Source: Atrina japonica
Taxonomy: Eukaryota > Mollusca > Bivalvia > Pterioida > Pinnidae
NCBI GenBank assembly: GCA_030159075.1
Contig: BROG01000006.1
Coordinates: 3,690,501 to 3,754,500 of the forward strand
Direction of reading: 5' to 3'
Length of the DNA stretch: 64,000 nucleotides
The notes under the pieces: model-generated
What the model was told of the DNA's origin: nothing
The model's input: the letters and a program-made list of their open reading frames with translations, nothing else
Database searches by the model: none
Shown here: positions 33,240 to 46,300 of the stretch, in pieces
How positions within the stretch are numbered: position 1 is the first letter of the stretch
Layout of the letters: every line of letters begins with the position of its first letter
Position numbers and translations under genes: made by a program

Positions 33240-34475
33240 TAAGATGGCCCTGGAAACATTTTCGAAGTTGAGAACTTGACATCATATAAAATAGCACAGT
33301 TGAACTCTAAAAATCACCATGGAAACATATATAGACACAAATTTATTTAAAAATCTTATATGATAAAAATCCTTCTTTAACATAACCAAGTGTTGCAACC
33401 ATTCTCTCTTACTTAGTGTTTCTTACGGTTTAAAAATCATAAACAATAAAGAAAAATGACAATAATTAAAATTTTTATTTGTGAACGAGTGTTCATTACC
33501 ATTAGGAGTATCATTGCTTTATTAACCATGTGCTGTGTGTTTGTAATGTATACCTGTACTTGTAATATAACCTAATAAACAGATTAGATCAGAAATGACA
33601 AAATTGTGGTGTCCATTTTGAAACAGGAGAAAAAAAGTGATTTAACTTGTTTCATGGGACAATACCTTGTACTTGTATATGATATCCAGTCATGTGTATG
33701 ACATATATGATATGACATTTCAACCAAATTCATGTCAGTGTTAAAAGTATTGCCTTGCATGCAACATGTCCAATAAATAACTATAAACAGAAATCATATC
33801 AACAATCTGTTTGAAGAACAGGCCAAATTTAGATGTAAAATCACAGCAGTATATGTTTCTATGTACATGTGGACAACCGCTATGTGTGGCTGGGTTTAAC
33901 AACATCATGCACGAGTATTATATGTACAAATTTCAACATAATGAGATTCCACTGAATAGTCCGTTCAACTGAGACTGGGGTTTTGTTAAATTACTTACAT
34001 TTCGTATGCAAATCAGAAACTCTTGGCCATATGACAGGAGACTGGCATGGGATCATTTTTAATTTAATGCACAACTATGTTACTGAAATAATTTCATCTT
34101 AGTACATGTAGTATTCACAGCGCGCTGGATGTAAAACAACATAAAAGCAATCATCACAGTAGGTGACATGAGAAGTACAGTTGACTTGTTAACAGAAAAA
34201 AAACCATATACAATATATATAAATTAAAACCTGGAATGTTTTCCTGATACAGCAATAATCCTTACACTTTGTTATATACATACTACATATCATATTCCAT
34301 ATAAAAATAATCTCATTGTGATAAATAAATTATTCTTTTTTAAAATAAAGCACCTCAAAATAAATGTAAAAATTATAATGTATAAATATCCACAAGTCAT
34401 CACTTAGATTTAAAGACAATGTCACACCAGTGTATGTCTGTCAAAACATTTTAGCATCACACAGTAGTTACCATA
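33240..34475. other. Intergenic, no gene seen
   Basis: AT-rich unique-looking sequence between the convergent CISD3 and acid phosphatase genes. No exon-like segments with splice sites or conserved protein were found. Confidence 0.6.
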
Positions 34476-36140
34476 TGCATAAGTCATGTATGTACGGGAG
34501 TTACGTATAAAGCACCACACAGTACCGGTAGTTACAATGTATGTGAGTTACTTATAAAGCATCAGACAGTAGTTACAATGTATGTGAGTTAATTATAAAG
34601 CACCACACAGTACCGGTAGTTGCAATGTATGTGAGTTACTTATAAAGCATCACACAGTACCGGTAGTTACAATGTATGTGAGTTAATTATAAAGCACCAC
34701 ACAGTACTGGTAGTTACAATGTATGTGAGTTACTTATAAAGCATAACACAGTAGTTACAATGTATGTGAGTTAATTATAAAGCACCACACAGTACTGGTA
34801 GTTACAATGTATGTGAGTTAATTATAAAGCACCACACAGTACCGGTAGTTACAATGTATGTGAGTTACTTATAAAGCATCAGACAGTAGTTACAATGTAT
34901 GTGAGTTAATTATAAAGCATCAGACAGTACTGGTAGTTACAATGTATGTGAGTTACTTATAAAGCATCACACAGTAGTTACAATGTATGTGAGTTAATTA
35001 TAAAGCATCACACAGTAGTTATAATGTATGTGAGTTAATTATAAAGCATCACACAGTAGTTACAATGTATGTGAGTTAATTATAAAGCATCACACAGTAG
35101 TTACAATGTATGTGAGTTAATTATAAAGCATCACACAGTAGTTACAAATGTATGTGAGTTAATTATAAAGCATCACACAGTAGTTACAATGTATGTGAGT
35201 TACTTATAAAGCATCACACAGTAGTTACAATGTATGTGAGTTAATTATAAAGCATCACACAGTAGTTACAATGTATGTGAGTTACTTATAAAGCATCACA
35301 CAGTAGTTACAATGTATGTGAGTTACTTATAAAGCATCACACAGTAGTTACAATGTATGTGAGTTACTTATAAAGCATCACACAGTAGTTACAATGTATG
35401 TGAGTTAATTATAAAGCATCACACAGTAGTTACAATGTATGTGAGTTAATTATAAAGCATCACACAGTAGTTACAATGTATGTGAGTTAATTATAAAGCA
35501 TCACACAGTAGTTACAATGTATGCAAGTTACATATACATAAGTTATGTATGTGAGTTACTTATAAAGCATCACACAGTAGTTACCATATACAGAAGTCTA
35601 TTTATGTGAGTTACTTATGAAGCATGATACAGTAGTTACCATATACATAATTTTTTATGCATGTGATTTACTTATAACATGTATAAAGCATCACACAGTA
35701 GTTACCATATACATGTCATGTATGTATATATGTGAGTTACTTATGAAGCATCTTTCAGAAGTTACAATGTATATGAGCTACTTATAAAGCATCACACAGT
35801 AGTTACCATTTACATGTCATGTATGTATATATGTGAGATACTTATAAAGCACCACACAGTAGTTACAATGTATGTGAGCTACTTATAAAGCATCACACAG
35901 TAGTTACAATGTATGTGAGCTACTTATGAAGCATCTTTCAGAAGGTACAATGTATGTCAGTTGCTTATAAAGCATCACACAGTAGTCACAATGTGAGTTA
36001 ATTATATAGCATCTTACAGTAGTTACAATGTGAGTTACTTATAAAGCACCACATAGTAGTTACAATGTATGTGATTTATTATAAACTAGAAGTGTCATAC
36101 AATAGATAAAAAGTATGGGAGTTACTTACAAAGCATCATA

Positions 36141-36323
36141 TACAGTGAAACCTATATATAGGGGTCACCCAAGGGACCAGAAAATATTGACCTTTATGTG
36201 CAGGTGACCCTTATACACAGGTTCAATTTAGTAGAAGTATGCAGTCAAGGGACTTGAAAAACCTGGCCTTTATAAACAGGTAATCCTTATATAGAGGTTG
36301 CTGCTATAGCAGGTTTTACTGTA
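36141..36323. mobile_element. Tigger/pogo-like short element, CTATAGC family
   Basis: TACAGTGAAACCTATATATA at the left and CTATAGCAGGTTTTACTGTA at the right. It is inverted relative to the copies at 15789 and 50327. Confidence 0.8.
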
Positions 36324-36503
36324 CAGTAAAACTTGCTTTAACGACCACCTGTGTATAAAGACCACCTTGTCATAAAGACTGTTTTTGGCTGTCCCCAATA
36401 GAACCATTTGTGTACAAATCAACCTCTTTATAAAGACCACCTCTCTATAAAGACTGGTTTTGTTGTATCCCTAATGGGGTCTTTATATACAAGTTTCATT
36501 GTA
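36322..36503. mobile_element. Tigger/pogo-like short element, GACCACC family
   Basis: Starts in the TA that ends the preceding element (TACAGTAAAACTTGC) and ends GTTTCATTGTA. The two elements are fused end to end. Confidence 0.8.
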
Positions 36504-36823
36504 GTAGTTACAAAGTATGTGAGTTACTTATAAAGCGCAACACAGTAGTTACAATATATATGAGTTATTATAAACTAAAAGCGTCATACAATAGATAGAA
36601 AGTATGGGAGTTACTTATAAAGCATCATATAGTAGTTACAAAGTATGTGAGTTACGTATGAAACAAAGTAATTGCATTATATACGAGAGTTATAGAGTAT
36701 GTTTCTTAGTACAAAGAGGATTTCTAATGAAATGAAAGCTGCCAAAAGAACTGTTGTGATGACTAAAACATGTAAAATGGTGATAAAGAGCTCTATTGGG
36801 TTTATATTAATTAAATATATATA

Positions 36824-37310
36824 TACAGTAAAACCTGCCATATCAGACACTTTGAATCAGCAGACACCCTGCAATAACGGACAATTTATCTTCAGTCCCG
36901 TTTTACATGTTATACAAGACTACCGTTCGAGCATCTGTTTTAAATAAAGGACACCTCCCTTACCAGTTGTTGGCCCAAATATGCATAATTCCTGTATTTT
37001 TAACCTTGAATTAGCAGACAGTCTTCCAATGATCGACTTCCATTGCAACAGGCAATATCTCACTAAGCTGTATTCCCCAACTTCTATCTGGAAAAACACT
37101 CCCTACAGTCATTTGTTTTGTGGTTTTGCTTGATATTTATTTCCTTGCATTGCATCATAACAGTTGATTACAATACAAGAACAATTGTGTTAGTTTTACT
37201 TATGAATATTTTAGCAGTGAATGGCCATCCTTCATTCAGTGGACACCTCTCTATAACGGACAATTTGATGCATCTGGGAACTGTCTGCTAAACACAGCTT
37301 TTACTGTGTA
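36824..37310. mobile_element. Tigger/pogo-like element, TAACGGACA family
   Basis: TACAGTAAAACCTGCCATAT at the left and AACACAGCTTTTACTGTGTA at the right. Inside both ends are copies of TAACGGACAATTT and CAGACACC. At about 485 bp it is longer than the others but still without a transposase frame. Confidence 0.75.
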
Positions 37311-37899
37311 TTTATATATGATTTGCTATATGCACATCCAATATTAATTTCTTTTTTTTTTGTAATTTGAGAATGAACTTTATTGTTATTTAATTGGAGA
37401 ACTCTGAATTAAAGAGTTAAGTCTAATAGCTGAAGCAAATATAAAAAAGGTTTTAAAAATAATCAGAGATTGATGATGAATGAAGATATGCTAGTTCTAC
37501 ATGGCAAATTTGGCTTTTTTATGAGTCTTATAATAATGTAGTTTATCTGATGATCATGAATTTTTTTTTATAGCTAATCGCTCAACTTTAATTAAAAAAG
37601 AAACATAATCACCATATCTATAATGAAACATTGAAATGTAATATGGAATTTTATTTGAAATATTACCCATATATAAAGAAGAAAAAAAGTGAACGAACTT
37701 TGCAATTACAGGTTCACATACTTCTGCCCTGAAGGTGGTCCAAATTTCAATAATGTCGTCTGTATAAGACCCTTGTCATATTTAAACAAGGCTAATTCAG
37801 GGAATTTTATGTCCATCACCGGGGCATATCTTTAAGATATCTAAAATTTACAAAATCACTCCATTTGTCTAAGATGTATATAGTCTACACCAAATATGG

Positions 37900-38560
37900 T
37901 GAAACTAAGAGAAAATATGACTTAAATATGGCACTGACAAATAAAACCAGCAGAACAGAACAGGGAATTTAGTTATATGGGTGATAGGTGCAGAAACTTT
38001 GTATGTGACACTCTGTCTACTTAGGGTATATACCTGCTCCAAAGGTGAAAATATGACTTACGTGTAGATACTGCAATTGCAAATAAAATCAGCAGAAGGG
38101 TAATGGAAATTTTATTATACGGGAGATATAAAAATATAGGTGCAGATATTCTGTATGTGACACACTGTCTACTTAGGGTGTATACCTGCTCCAAATAATC
38201 TGGAGCCTAAGTGAAAAAATGGCACGGATATGGCTTGGACAAATAAAATCATCAAAGTTGAGTATGATTGGAAGGATGGTAGTTTGGGAATTTTTTTTAT
38301 GGGACTCTCTGCCTACTTAAGCTGTATACCTGCTCCAAATACATATGTACTACCGGTATATATATGGTGAGCCTAGGTGAAAAAATGACTTGGATATGGC
38401 TCGGACAAACAAATTCAACAAAAGTGAAATATCTCTAAAACTAAGGAAGGTTAGAGCACAATTTTGTATGCACTATGTCTACTTAAAATGTAGAATTGCA
38501 CAAAATATGGAAAGCCTAGGTGAAAAAATGGCTAAGTCATGGCCTAGACAAATAAAAAAT
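37900..38560. repeat. About 170-190 bp degenerate tandem repeat, 4 copies
   Basis: GTCTACTTAGGGTATATACC, TGCTCCAAA and a following AAAATATGACTT... GACAAATAAAA stretch recur four times. The flanking block to 39020 is a molluscan-style repeat closing in CAGGTGACCTAAAAA. Confidence 0.75.
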
Positions 38561-39763
38561 GTGCTGATCACTGCTTTACAATATGAGAAGATATTTTTAA
38601 AAGATGCAAGTACCATGTTTTGAATTTTTTCCTTATCAGCCTCCTATAGCATGCATAGGGATAATTCCTGCCAAGTTGGTTAAAAGTTGGTTAAAATTGA
38701 ACAATTGGTTCTTGAGAAAAAGTCAAAAAATTTAAAGTTGACCAAAACAAACAATTATATTTTCCATTCACTAAGGTGTATGTGACATTTGATGTAACAA
38801 AATTGAAACTTTGTCACAGTGATCCTTAGATGTACCAAGTTTTGGCACTTTTTTAGCTCCTATCAATACTAGCCCCTTTTTATTGGCAAACTTTATGCGG
38901 TTCTTTACATGGGGCAAGTTCCTACAAAGTTTAGTTAAAAACTAAAACTGGCCCATTGGTTCTTGAGAAGTGAAAAATGTCTAAACCTTTATACAACGAC
39001 ACAAAAAGACGATAGCAACAGGTCATCCTGAACCTTTGGCACAGGTGACCTAAAAATCAACTTGATAAAACTCAAAATAAGGGTGGTAATAGCACAATCT
39101 ATGAATCACCATTCTGCACCAAATATGGGGAGCCTAGTTGTAAAAATAAGGAAGATATAACCTCGACAACTCATAAGGATATATGAACTGGAAATATGGA
39201 CAACGCAATGCAAAAAAATAATCCCCTAACCCGGACTGGTGGAGGACTAATAAATTGCAGGTATTCCACTCATTGGTTCCTTTAAATGTCTGACACCCTA
39301 TATAATTGTAAGCATCAACATATATAAATGTAAATCAGTACAATGGAATCTATCTTTAGCTCAGGAAATTATATGAAACTTACAAATTTCGTATGACATT
39401 AACATAATATTTTATTCCCCCATAAATTTGAGGCATATATCATTTACCAGTATTTCATTTTTTTATGGATAAGTGAATAAAGATAATGCTATGCCACTAC
39501 AATTTTACAAAATGCTAAAACTTAGTATGGATTCTGTCTGAAGCTAAAATATTATACACAGTTTCTATTATATCTCACTCTTTATAGTGTACAATTGACA
39601 TGAGTGATTCAAATTTTAAAATGGATTCATATGACTTCATTTTAAGACATAATAATAATAATAAAAAAAAAAGAATATTTAATTTGTATTTTTTGTTCAT
39701 GTTGATAACAATTGGCCCTATTAGCCTTCAAGTCAAATAACATTACTGTATAGGTCTATCAAG

Positions 39764-39911
39764 GTCAATTGGCACATGTTTATAAAGGTCAATTGGCACA
39801 TGTTTATAAAGACCAATTGGCACATGTTTATAAAGACCAATTGGCACATGTTTATAAACACCAATTGGCACATGTTTATAAACACCAATTGGCACATGTT
39901 TATAAAGACAA
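39764..39911. repeat. 24 bp minisatellite, 6 copies
   Basis: TCAATTGGCACATGTTTATA AAGG units. Length 24 keeps a frame open, giving AHVYKDQL repeats, which is not evidence of a gene. It lies just downstream of the acid phosphatase stop. Confidence 0.9.
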
Positions 39912-40172
39912 GTCTAAATTAAACCATAATGGGGGTGACAGGCTACTTGTCAACACAAAAATATTAGAGTAATACATTGAATCCGTGAAAGGCAATATGT
40001 TTTATCTTTTGAAAGTAGACCATACTTTTTTGGTTTTTGGCAGAACCTGGACGTGCCACTTAACCTTGGTAGACCATTACTACTACTTTCACTCCTTACC
40101 AGTGAGTATATTTGTTTGATAACAGTATATTTGTCACATGTAAATTTAAATATATTGCAATTGAAAAGAGGT

Positions 40173-40309
40173 TTACATCTCGTCAAAGTCTGTTGGCACT
40201 GGTCTGTATGACATTTTGGAGTTGCGTAGCCTGTAGTACATACAACAAACAGCGACCAGAATGATGACCAGGAGTATCTCAATAGCGGCCAATACTGCCA
40301 CACCCACAA
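40173..40309 (-). CDS. ACP2: Terminal exon of acid phosphatase: membrane span and YRPV tail
   Basis: The exon begins after a TTTTAG acceptor and reads [20 protein letters not shown], a clear membrane helix, then a basic stop-transfer stretch, YRPV (40208-40197) and the end DFDEM. Its 5' half and acceptor are repeated twice just upstream in the direction of transcription. The tail is the only part of the protein likely to face the cytosol. Confidence 0.93.
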
Positions 40310-43300
40310 CTAAAATGAAATAAAATAATCACTTATCAAATGTTGACTAGGAGTGTTATAATAATATCAAAATATTGGACAGTACTGCCACGCCCACAAC
40401 TAAAATGAAATAAAATAATCACTTATCAAATGTTGACCAAGAGTATCAAAATAGTGGCTAGTACTGCCACACCCACAACTAAAATGAAGTAAAATAATCA
40501 CTTATCAAATGTTAAATCACCAGCTTTGCTGAAAACAATTTTTATTTTTAATTCTCAAGAAAAATCAAATGAATTGCAGTACCGGTGATTAATCTTCAGA
40601 TTTTCAATGTAGCACAAATAAAATTATCAGGACCAGAACTATTGACTTACAAATATGTTAAAAAACATTAAAGAGTTAAATTCTATATCAATTGTTACTA
40701 CCGTTATATTTGAACGATTTTTATCTGATTGGTGAAATGTGAGATCAATAATGAGTCAAACATTAAAACTATTTCATGTACTGAGATACTTAAATTTAAA
40801 TCATTTAAACAAGTACAATGTACATTGGAACCTGTCTTCAAAGACCACTCTCATGAAAACCACCCGTCTTTTGAGACCACACATTGCAAACCACTTTGCT
40901 AATAATTCCTTTAAATAAAACCTCTTTTGAGAGACCAGCTGTCTTGAGAGACCACATTTCAATGGCTGATGGGGTGGTCTCTCAAGAAAGGTTCCACTGT
41001 ATAATGTAAATAGAATTGTGCAATGATTCAGAAGATAACAATACTGAAAATATTATTTTGTGCATGTACATGCATCCGGTCAATGCTGTTACATTTGTAC
41101 AACAGAGCTAAGCAATGTGATCATTTCTTTACAAATTTTGAGGTGATTTGGGAAGTAGGATAAATTTTTGTTATTTTGGCTACCCGGTATGTGATATTTG
41201 ATACTACCCTGAATGAAAATCAGAGATTGTATATCAATTTGTTCATATTCTGTTTCACAAAGTCTAAGGGTGTCAAATTACATAGAAGTATGGCCATCAT
41301 TGATGCAAATTTTTTTGTTACAATATTGATACATTTATTTTTTTTAGCATCAATGCATTTCTTATGCATTTCACACGATGTTTTCTCCTTCAAAATTTCT
41401 GAAAATGTCACTCCTGTTTTAGTTCGGTTTTACTTCATGTTTTTGAACTACAGTCAAAACTTGTTATGTCGAGATCAGTAACCGCGATTAACTCTGGTAA
41501 CTCAAGATCAAGCGCCGGTCTCGGTAATTTTCATTTTATATCTTACTAAAAAATGACCTGACAACTCCAGCAGAAAAGTAGGAAAAAAAAATGCTAATGT
41601 TGATGTTATAATTTGGTCCTGATGCATAATTTCAATGTGAAAGAGACCAGTTATCTCGAGGTTAAATTTTTTTTTACATCTTCATTAAATTATCATGTGA
41701 TGATATGACTAGTACTGAACAAGTATTCATTCTGTATCTTTTTTGTAGTACATACAATGAAAAAAACTTAACAAAAAATTCTAATTTACATACGGTATAC
41801 ATGTAGGCCTATAATTCTGGTAATTATTGAGATGCTTACGAGATGAATCAGGATTTCTTCTATTCCAGGACCCCTTTATCTGGATTTTTTTGCTTGGTCC
41901 CAACGACTTCCAGATAATGAGATTTGACTGTATGTTATTTTTCATTCTAAATGTTTTCCATATGACAAGTTGATTGCTTTATTCATCGTTAGGTAGTCAA
42001 ATAACCAATAGAAGCCCTAAATATTATAATGAATTTATTTATTCTGAATGCATTTTATAGAAGGGCCAAATTATTTTATTTATTGATATATCAATATTTT
42101 TTACTTATCGATAAAGAATTTCCCATCAATGACAGCTCTAAATAAAACATAAACAAATTTGTTATTTTTACATGTTAATATTGTTAAAAACAGTTAACAA
42201 AACTATTGCACTGTGATAAACAATTTCGGAAATTTGAGGTTTATATTTAGATATTTGGTAATACAAAATGCATATCATTGCAGACTTACGTTTGGAACAT
42301 AAAAATGCTAATTTTGCTTTAAAATTCTACAAGGTTCATTATGTTGAAGGTCTAGAAATGGTATATTTTAACTTGTTTGACAAGTCATTTTAGCCTAGGC
42401 CATTTCAAAACAAAAGTATAAATACTTACAATACATGTAGTATGTTTTTCAGAAAGAATATGCTCCTAAAACCTCAGTCATACCTAAAAATTTAATGTCT
42501 TATATATGTCCTATAATATTGCAGAATGCTGGCCGTAATCATCATATGTAGGCCTCTCAGTGATATAAAGCATCATGCCATATTTGGTTAAAATTTGAGT
42601 AAAAATATGATGGGGTGTTGGAAATGGATGGGCATACAGATGGACAGAACACATTAATATGCCCCCACCCACCCTAGTCTTTAAATTGAGGACATCAAAA
42701 ATTGATAAAGGAACAAAGATAACATCAAATAAAAGCATTGTAGGCTCTTGTGGAATAAACTAGCATGATTAGTAGCTTAACTATGTGCAAAGTGCTTCTG
42801 CTGTAAGTGATTTAGTAATGTTATTGATATTACTATCCACAACAGTCCAAAAATACTTACCATTATCTACATGACCTACAATTTATAAATCAGATGACTT
42901 GATACTATAAATTATCAGAACACCATTAAAACCATCATTGTAAAACCACGGTCCCAAATTGTTATGCTCTTTCCTACCCATGATCTAATGCAACCAAGAT
43001 CTCCGGTAGCTAATGAATATTTAGAAGGTGTAGGTGTTGTCCAATTTATCCAATCACAGTAGTTGTGGTCGGAAATGGAAGTTATTGCATAGTCTGTTGA
43101 TTCAATAAAATTCTATAATTGTTTAAAAGCCTCAATCTGATTGGTTGATGAATGCGAGCATCGTTTACTCACATTGGCTGAGGCTTCTTGAATAATAAAA
43201 ATATGTATGACAGATTTCAGTTGCATGAGACCACGGGTAGAAAAGAGCATAGCGATTCATGACCGTGGTTTTATGACAAAGCATTAAAACGGAATCTGAA

Positions 43301-46300
43301 CTGTTTGTGAAATACACGCCAATACTAATAACAATGTAGTCGAAGTTGTTTTTTAAATATTGTAACAGAGACAATTACTGCCTCTGCTTGGATTCGAACC
43401 TAGGACCCCTGGTTTACCAGTCTTGTGCTCTAACAATCGAGCTTAAGGGGAAACCCCACTAACTCAAGCTAGTAGGAACACCATATTACTAACTCTGCCA
43501 CAATATCATGGGAATTTGAACTAAGGACAACAAAGTTAGTGAAACAAGAACAAATTTGTTTAACAAGAGGCTCATTTGAGTCAGTTACTCCACTAACTTA
43601 CACATATGCCTATGTTGATAAATATACCATATGCCTTCCTGACAAGGCAGGTGGAAATTTTTAAAAGTTGTCATGTTGTCATTACAAGACTATTGCATGT
43701 TTTATACAGGGAGATGAATCTACAGGTGTGTTTCTAACACCTGAAGGAACTTAATTGTCAATATTACAATACTGGAATAAAACCCAGAGGACCTGATGGA
43801 CAATGTGATTATTGTTTTTGTTTTTAAATATATTCTTTCTGTATATGAATTAATTTTCTACCAGGTCCCGATATAACTGAATCAGCACCAAAGAGCACAT
43901 CAGAATTACTTAGGTAAACATGAGGTTTGATAGGAATGTAAACGACAGGTTTGACAGAAATGCAAGTGACGTGCATGCTATAATTGAACCCTGTAAATCT
44001 GTAGTAGAATTCATCAAGGGCATTAACTCTGTCAAAAATTATGTGACGACCATCAAATGACTCCATGTGGCAATTATTTTAATTTACTTGTGCTTTTTGT
44101 CATACTGAAAGTTCTCATGTTATGCGTGTGACATCATGTACATGTTGGCAGCAAATGAACAAACGGTGAACAAAAACAGACTGGTTATGTAGATACAGTA
44201 AAACTTGAATATAACGAATTCGGTTTGTACAAACTCAAATACATGACCAATCAAAAAGTATTCCCTGACTGCACCTTTATATATTCTTAGTTGAAGAACA
44301 GTTTTACAACGAATTCTATATAACAAATTTTTGCTTATAACAAACCAATTTCTATGTCTGTTGCCCCTTTAACCAACATCTTTTATAGAAGTCAATATCA
44401 TTTAAACGAAATTCAATTCTTAATGTTTTGCCAAGCAAAATTGAATAAGTTGTGTAAATAAAAAGTAAAAAAAAAAACCTGTTTTATTTTGACTTCCCAG
44501 AAAGTTCCGGTTTAGCCTAGATTTAGAGTGAATTTTTCAACCCTTCAGCCCACTTTGCTATAACTGTATAACAAACTGTCTTTATAATGAATTGAACAAT
44601 AAGATTCCTTGAAATTCGTTATCCGCAAGTTTTACTATATACATTTGAATTCAACGTCGTGAATTTATGCGAACATAAATCTTTCATAAAAAAAAATGAT
44701 TTACAGTATATATTAACGAAAAAAAAGTTTTTAAATGCTCTTCAAATGAAATTTTACAAGCTAACAAAATCAATGTATCCACATCATAAAAACAAGAACA
44801 AAGGTGAACAACATAGATAATACAATACTACAGAGGCACAAATCTGTAAAGTTAAAAGAGGACATAGTTGTAAGATTACAAATGATCAGTATGGCCAACT
44901 GTCTGTAAACGTTAAATAATGTACACAATATTAAAATATAGTGTTTAAATGGTCCCTATATTTACATTTGTATGTACAAAATATCAAAATATATATAGTG
45001 TTTAAATGGTCCCTATATTTACATGTGTCAGTAGAAAAGATCAAAATATATATAGTGTTTATATGGTCCCTATATTTATATGTGTAAGTACAAAATATCA
45101 AGATATAGTGTTTATATGGTCCCTATATTTACATGTGTAAGAAGTATAAAATATAAAAATATATATAGTGTTTATATGGTCCCTATATTTACATGTGTAA
45201 GAAGTATAAAATATAAAAATATATAGTGTTTATATGGTCCCTATATTTACATGTGTAAGTAGTATGAAATATAAAAAATATAGTGTTTATATGGTCCCTA
45301 TATTTACATGTGTAAGAAGTATAAAATATTGAAATATAGTGTTTACATGGTCCCTATATTTACATGTGTAAGTAGTATGAAATATAAAAAAATATAAAGT
45401 GTTTATATGGTCCCTATATTTACATGTGTAAGAAGTATAATATATAAAAATATATATAGTTTTTATATGGTCCCTATATTTACATGTGTAAGTAGTATAA
45501 AATATCAAAATATAGTGTTTATATGGTCCCTATATTTACATGTGTAAGTAGTATAAAATATCAAGATATAGTGTTTATATGGTCCCTATATTTACATGTG
45601 TAAGTAGTATAAAATATCAAAATATAGTGTTTATATGGTCCCTATATTTACATGTATAAGTAGTATAAAATATCAAGATATAGTGTTTATATGGTCCCTA
45701 TATTTACATGTGTAAGTAGTAAAAAATATCAAAATATAGTGTTTATATGGTCCCTATATTTACATGTGTAAGTACAAAATATCAAAATATAGCATTTATA
45801 TGGTCCCTATAATTGTATGTGTCAGTACCAAATATAGTGTTTATTTGGTCCCTATAATTACATGTGTCAGTACATTGTACATCTCAATTCAGTAGTCTGG
45901 TTATTCATTGTTACACATTAACTAATGATTTATCTCAAATGAACCAGCACAGATATTTTTGCCTTTTGGATCCAAATTTGACACTCTGTCTAAATACTCT
46001 CTTTGTTTTTATCCAGGTAGATAGTGTGTTTACAGGAATTTAAAAATTCTGTCAAGTTTTGGTCTGAGATCCATTTCCCTTCTCAACAGATTAAAGAACA
46101 GCTTCATCCTTTGTTTCAACTGATTTAGCTTTAAACCAGATACCAATCTAACCCCACTTCCACACCAAATAACATAATGCACAGGCCACAGGGAAAAAGT
46201 CACTTTCATCAAGTTATTTCAATGCAAAATGCACATGTAAAGATATTTTTGTCAATATTACTTACAGACATTACAATTTCCATCAAGTCACTATACCAAA

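Larger units (their letters stand above)
34480..36660. repeat. 41-47 bp minisatellite, about 45 copies
   Basis: Units read GTATGTGAGTTAATTATAAA, GCATCACACAGTAGTTACAA, T. A longer variant includes ACCGG or ACTGG before TAGTTAC. The 35000-35520 part is nearly homogeneous; both flanks decay. Two short mobile elements interrupt it at 36141-36503, after which units resume. Confidence 0.93.

Noticed and set aside
34480..36120. CRISPR array
   Set aside because: Contiguous minisatellite units without unique spacers, in an intron-bearing animal genome.
39769..39972. 67-codon frame of AHVYKDQL repeats
   Set aside because: Product of a 24 bp tandem repeat downstream of the acid phosphatase gene.
40197..40309. 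119-codon minus-strand frame across 39950-40309
   Set aside because: Wrong frame over the true terminal exon; the correct frame gives the membrane span and tail.
41176..41481. 101-codon hydrophobic frame
   Set aside because: AT-rich intron sequence giving F, I and L runs; it runs into a Tigger-like element and is open on the opposite strand as well.
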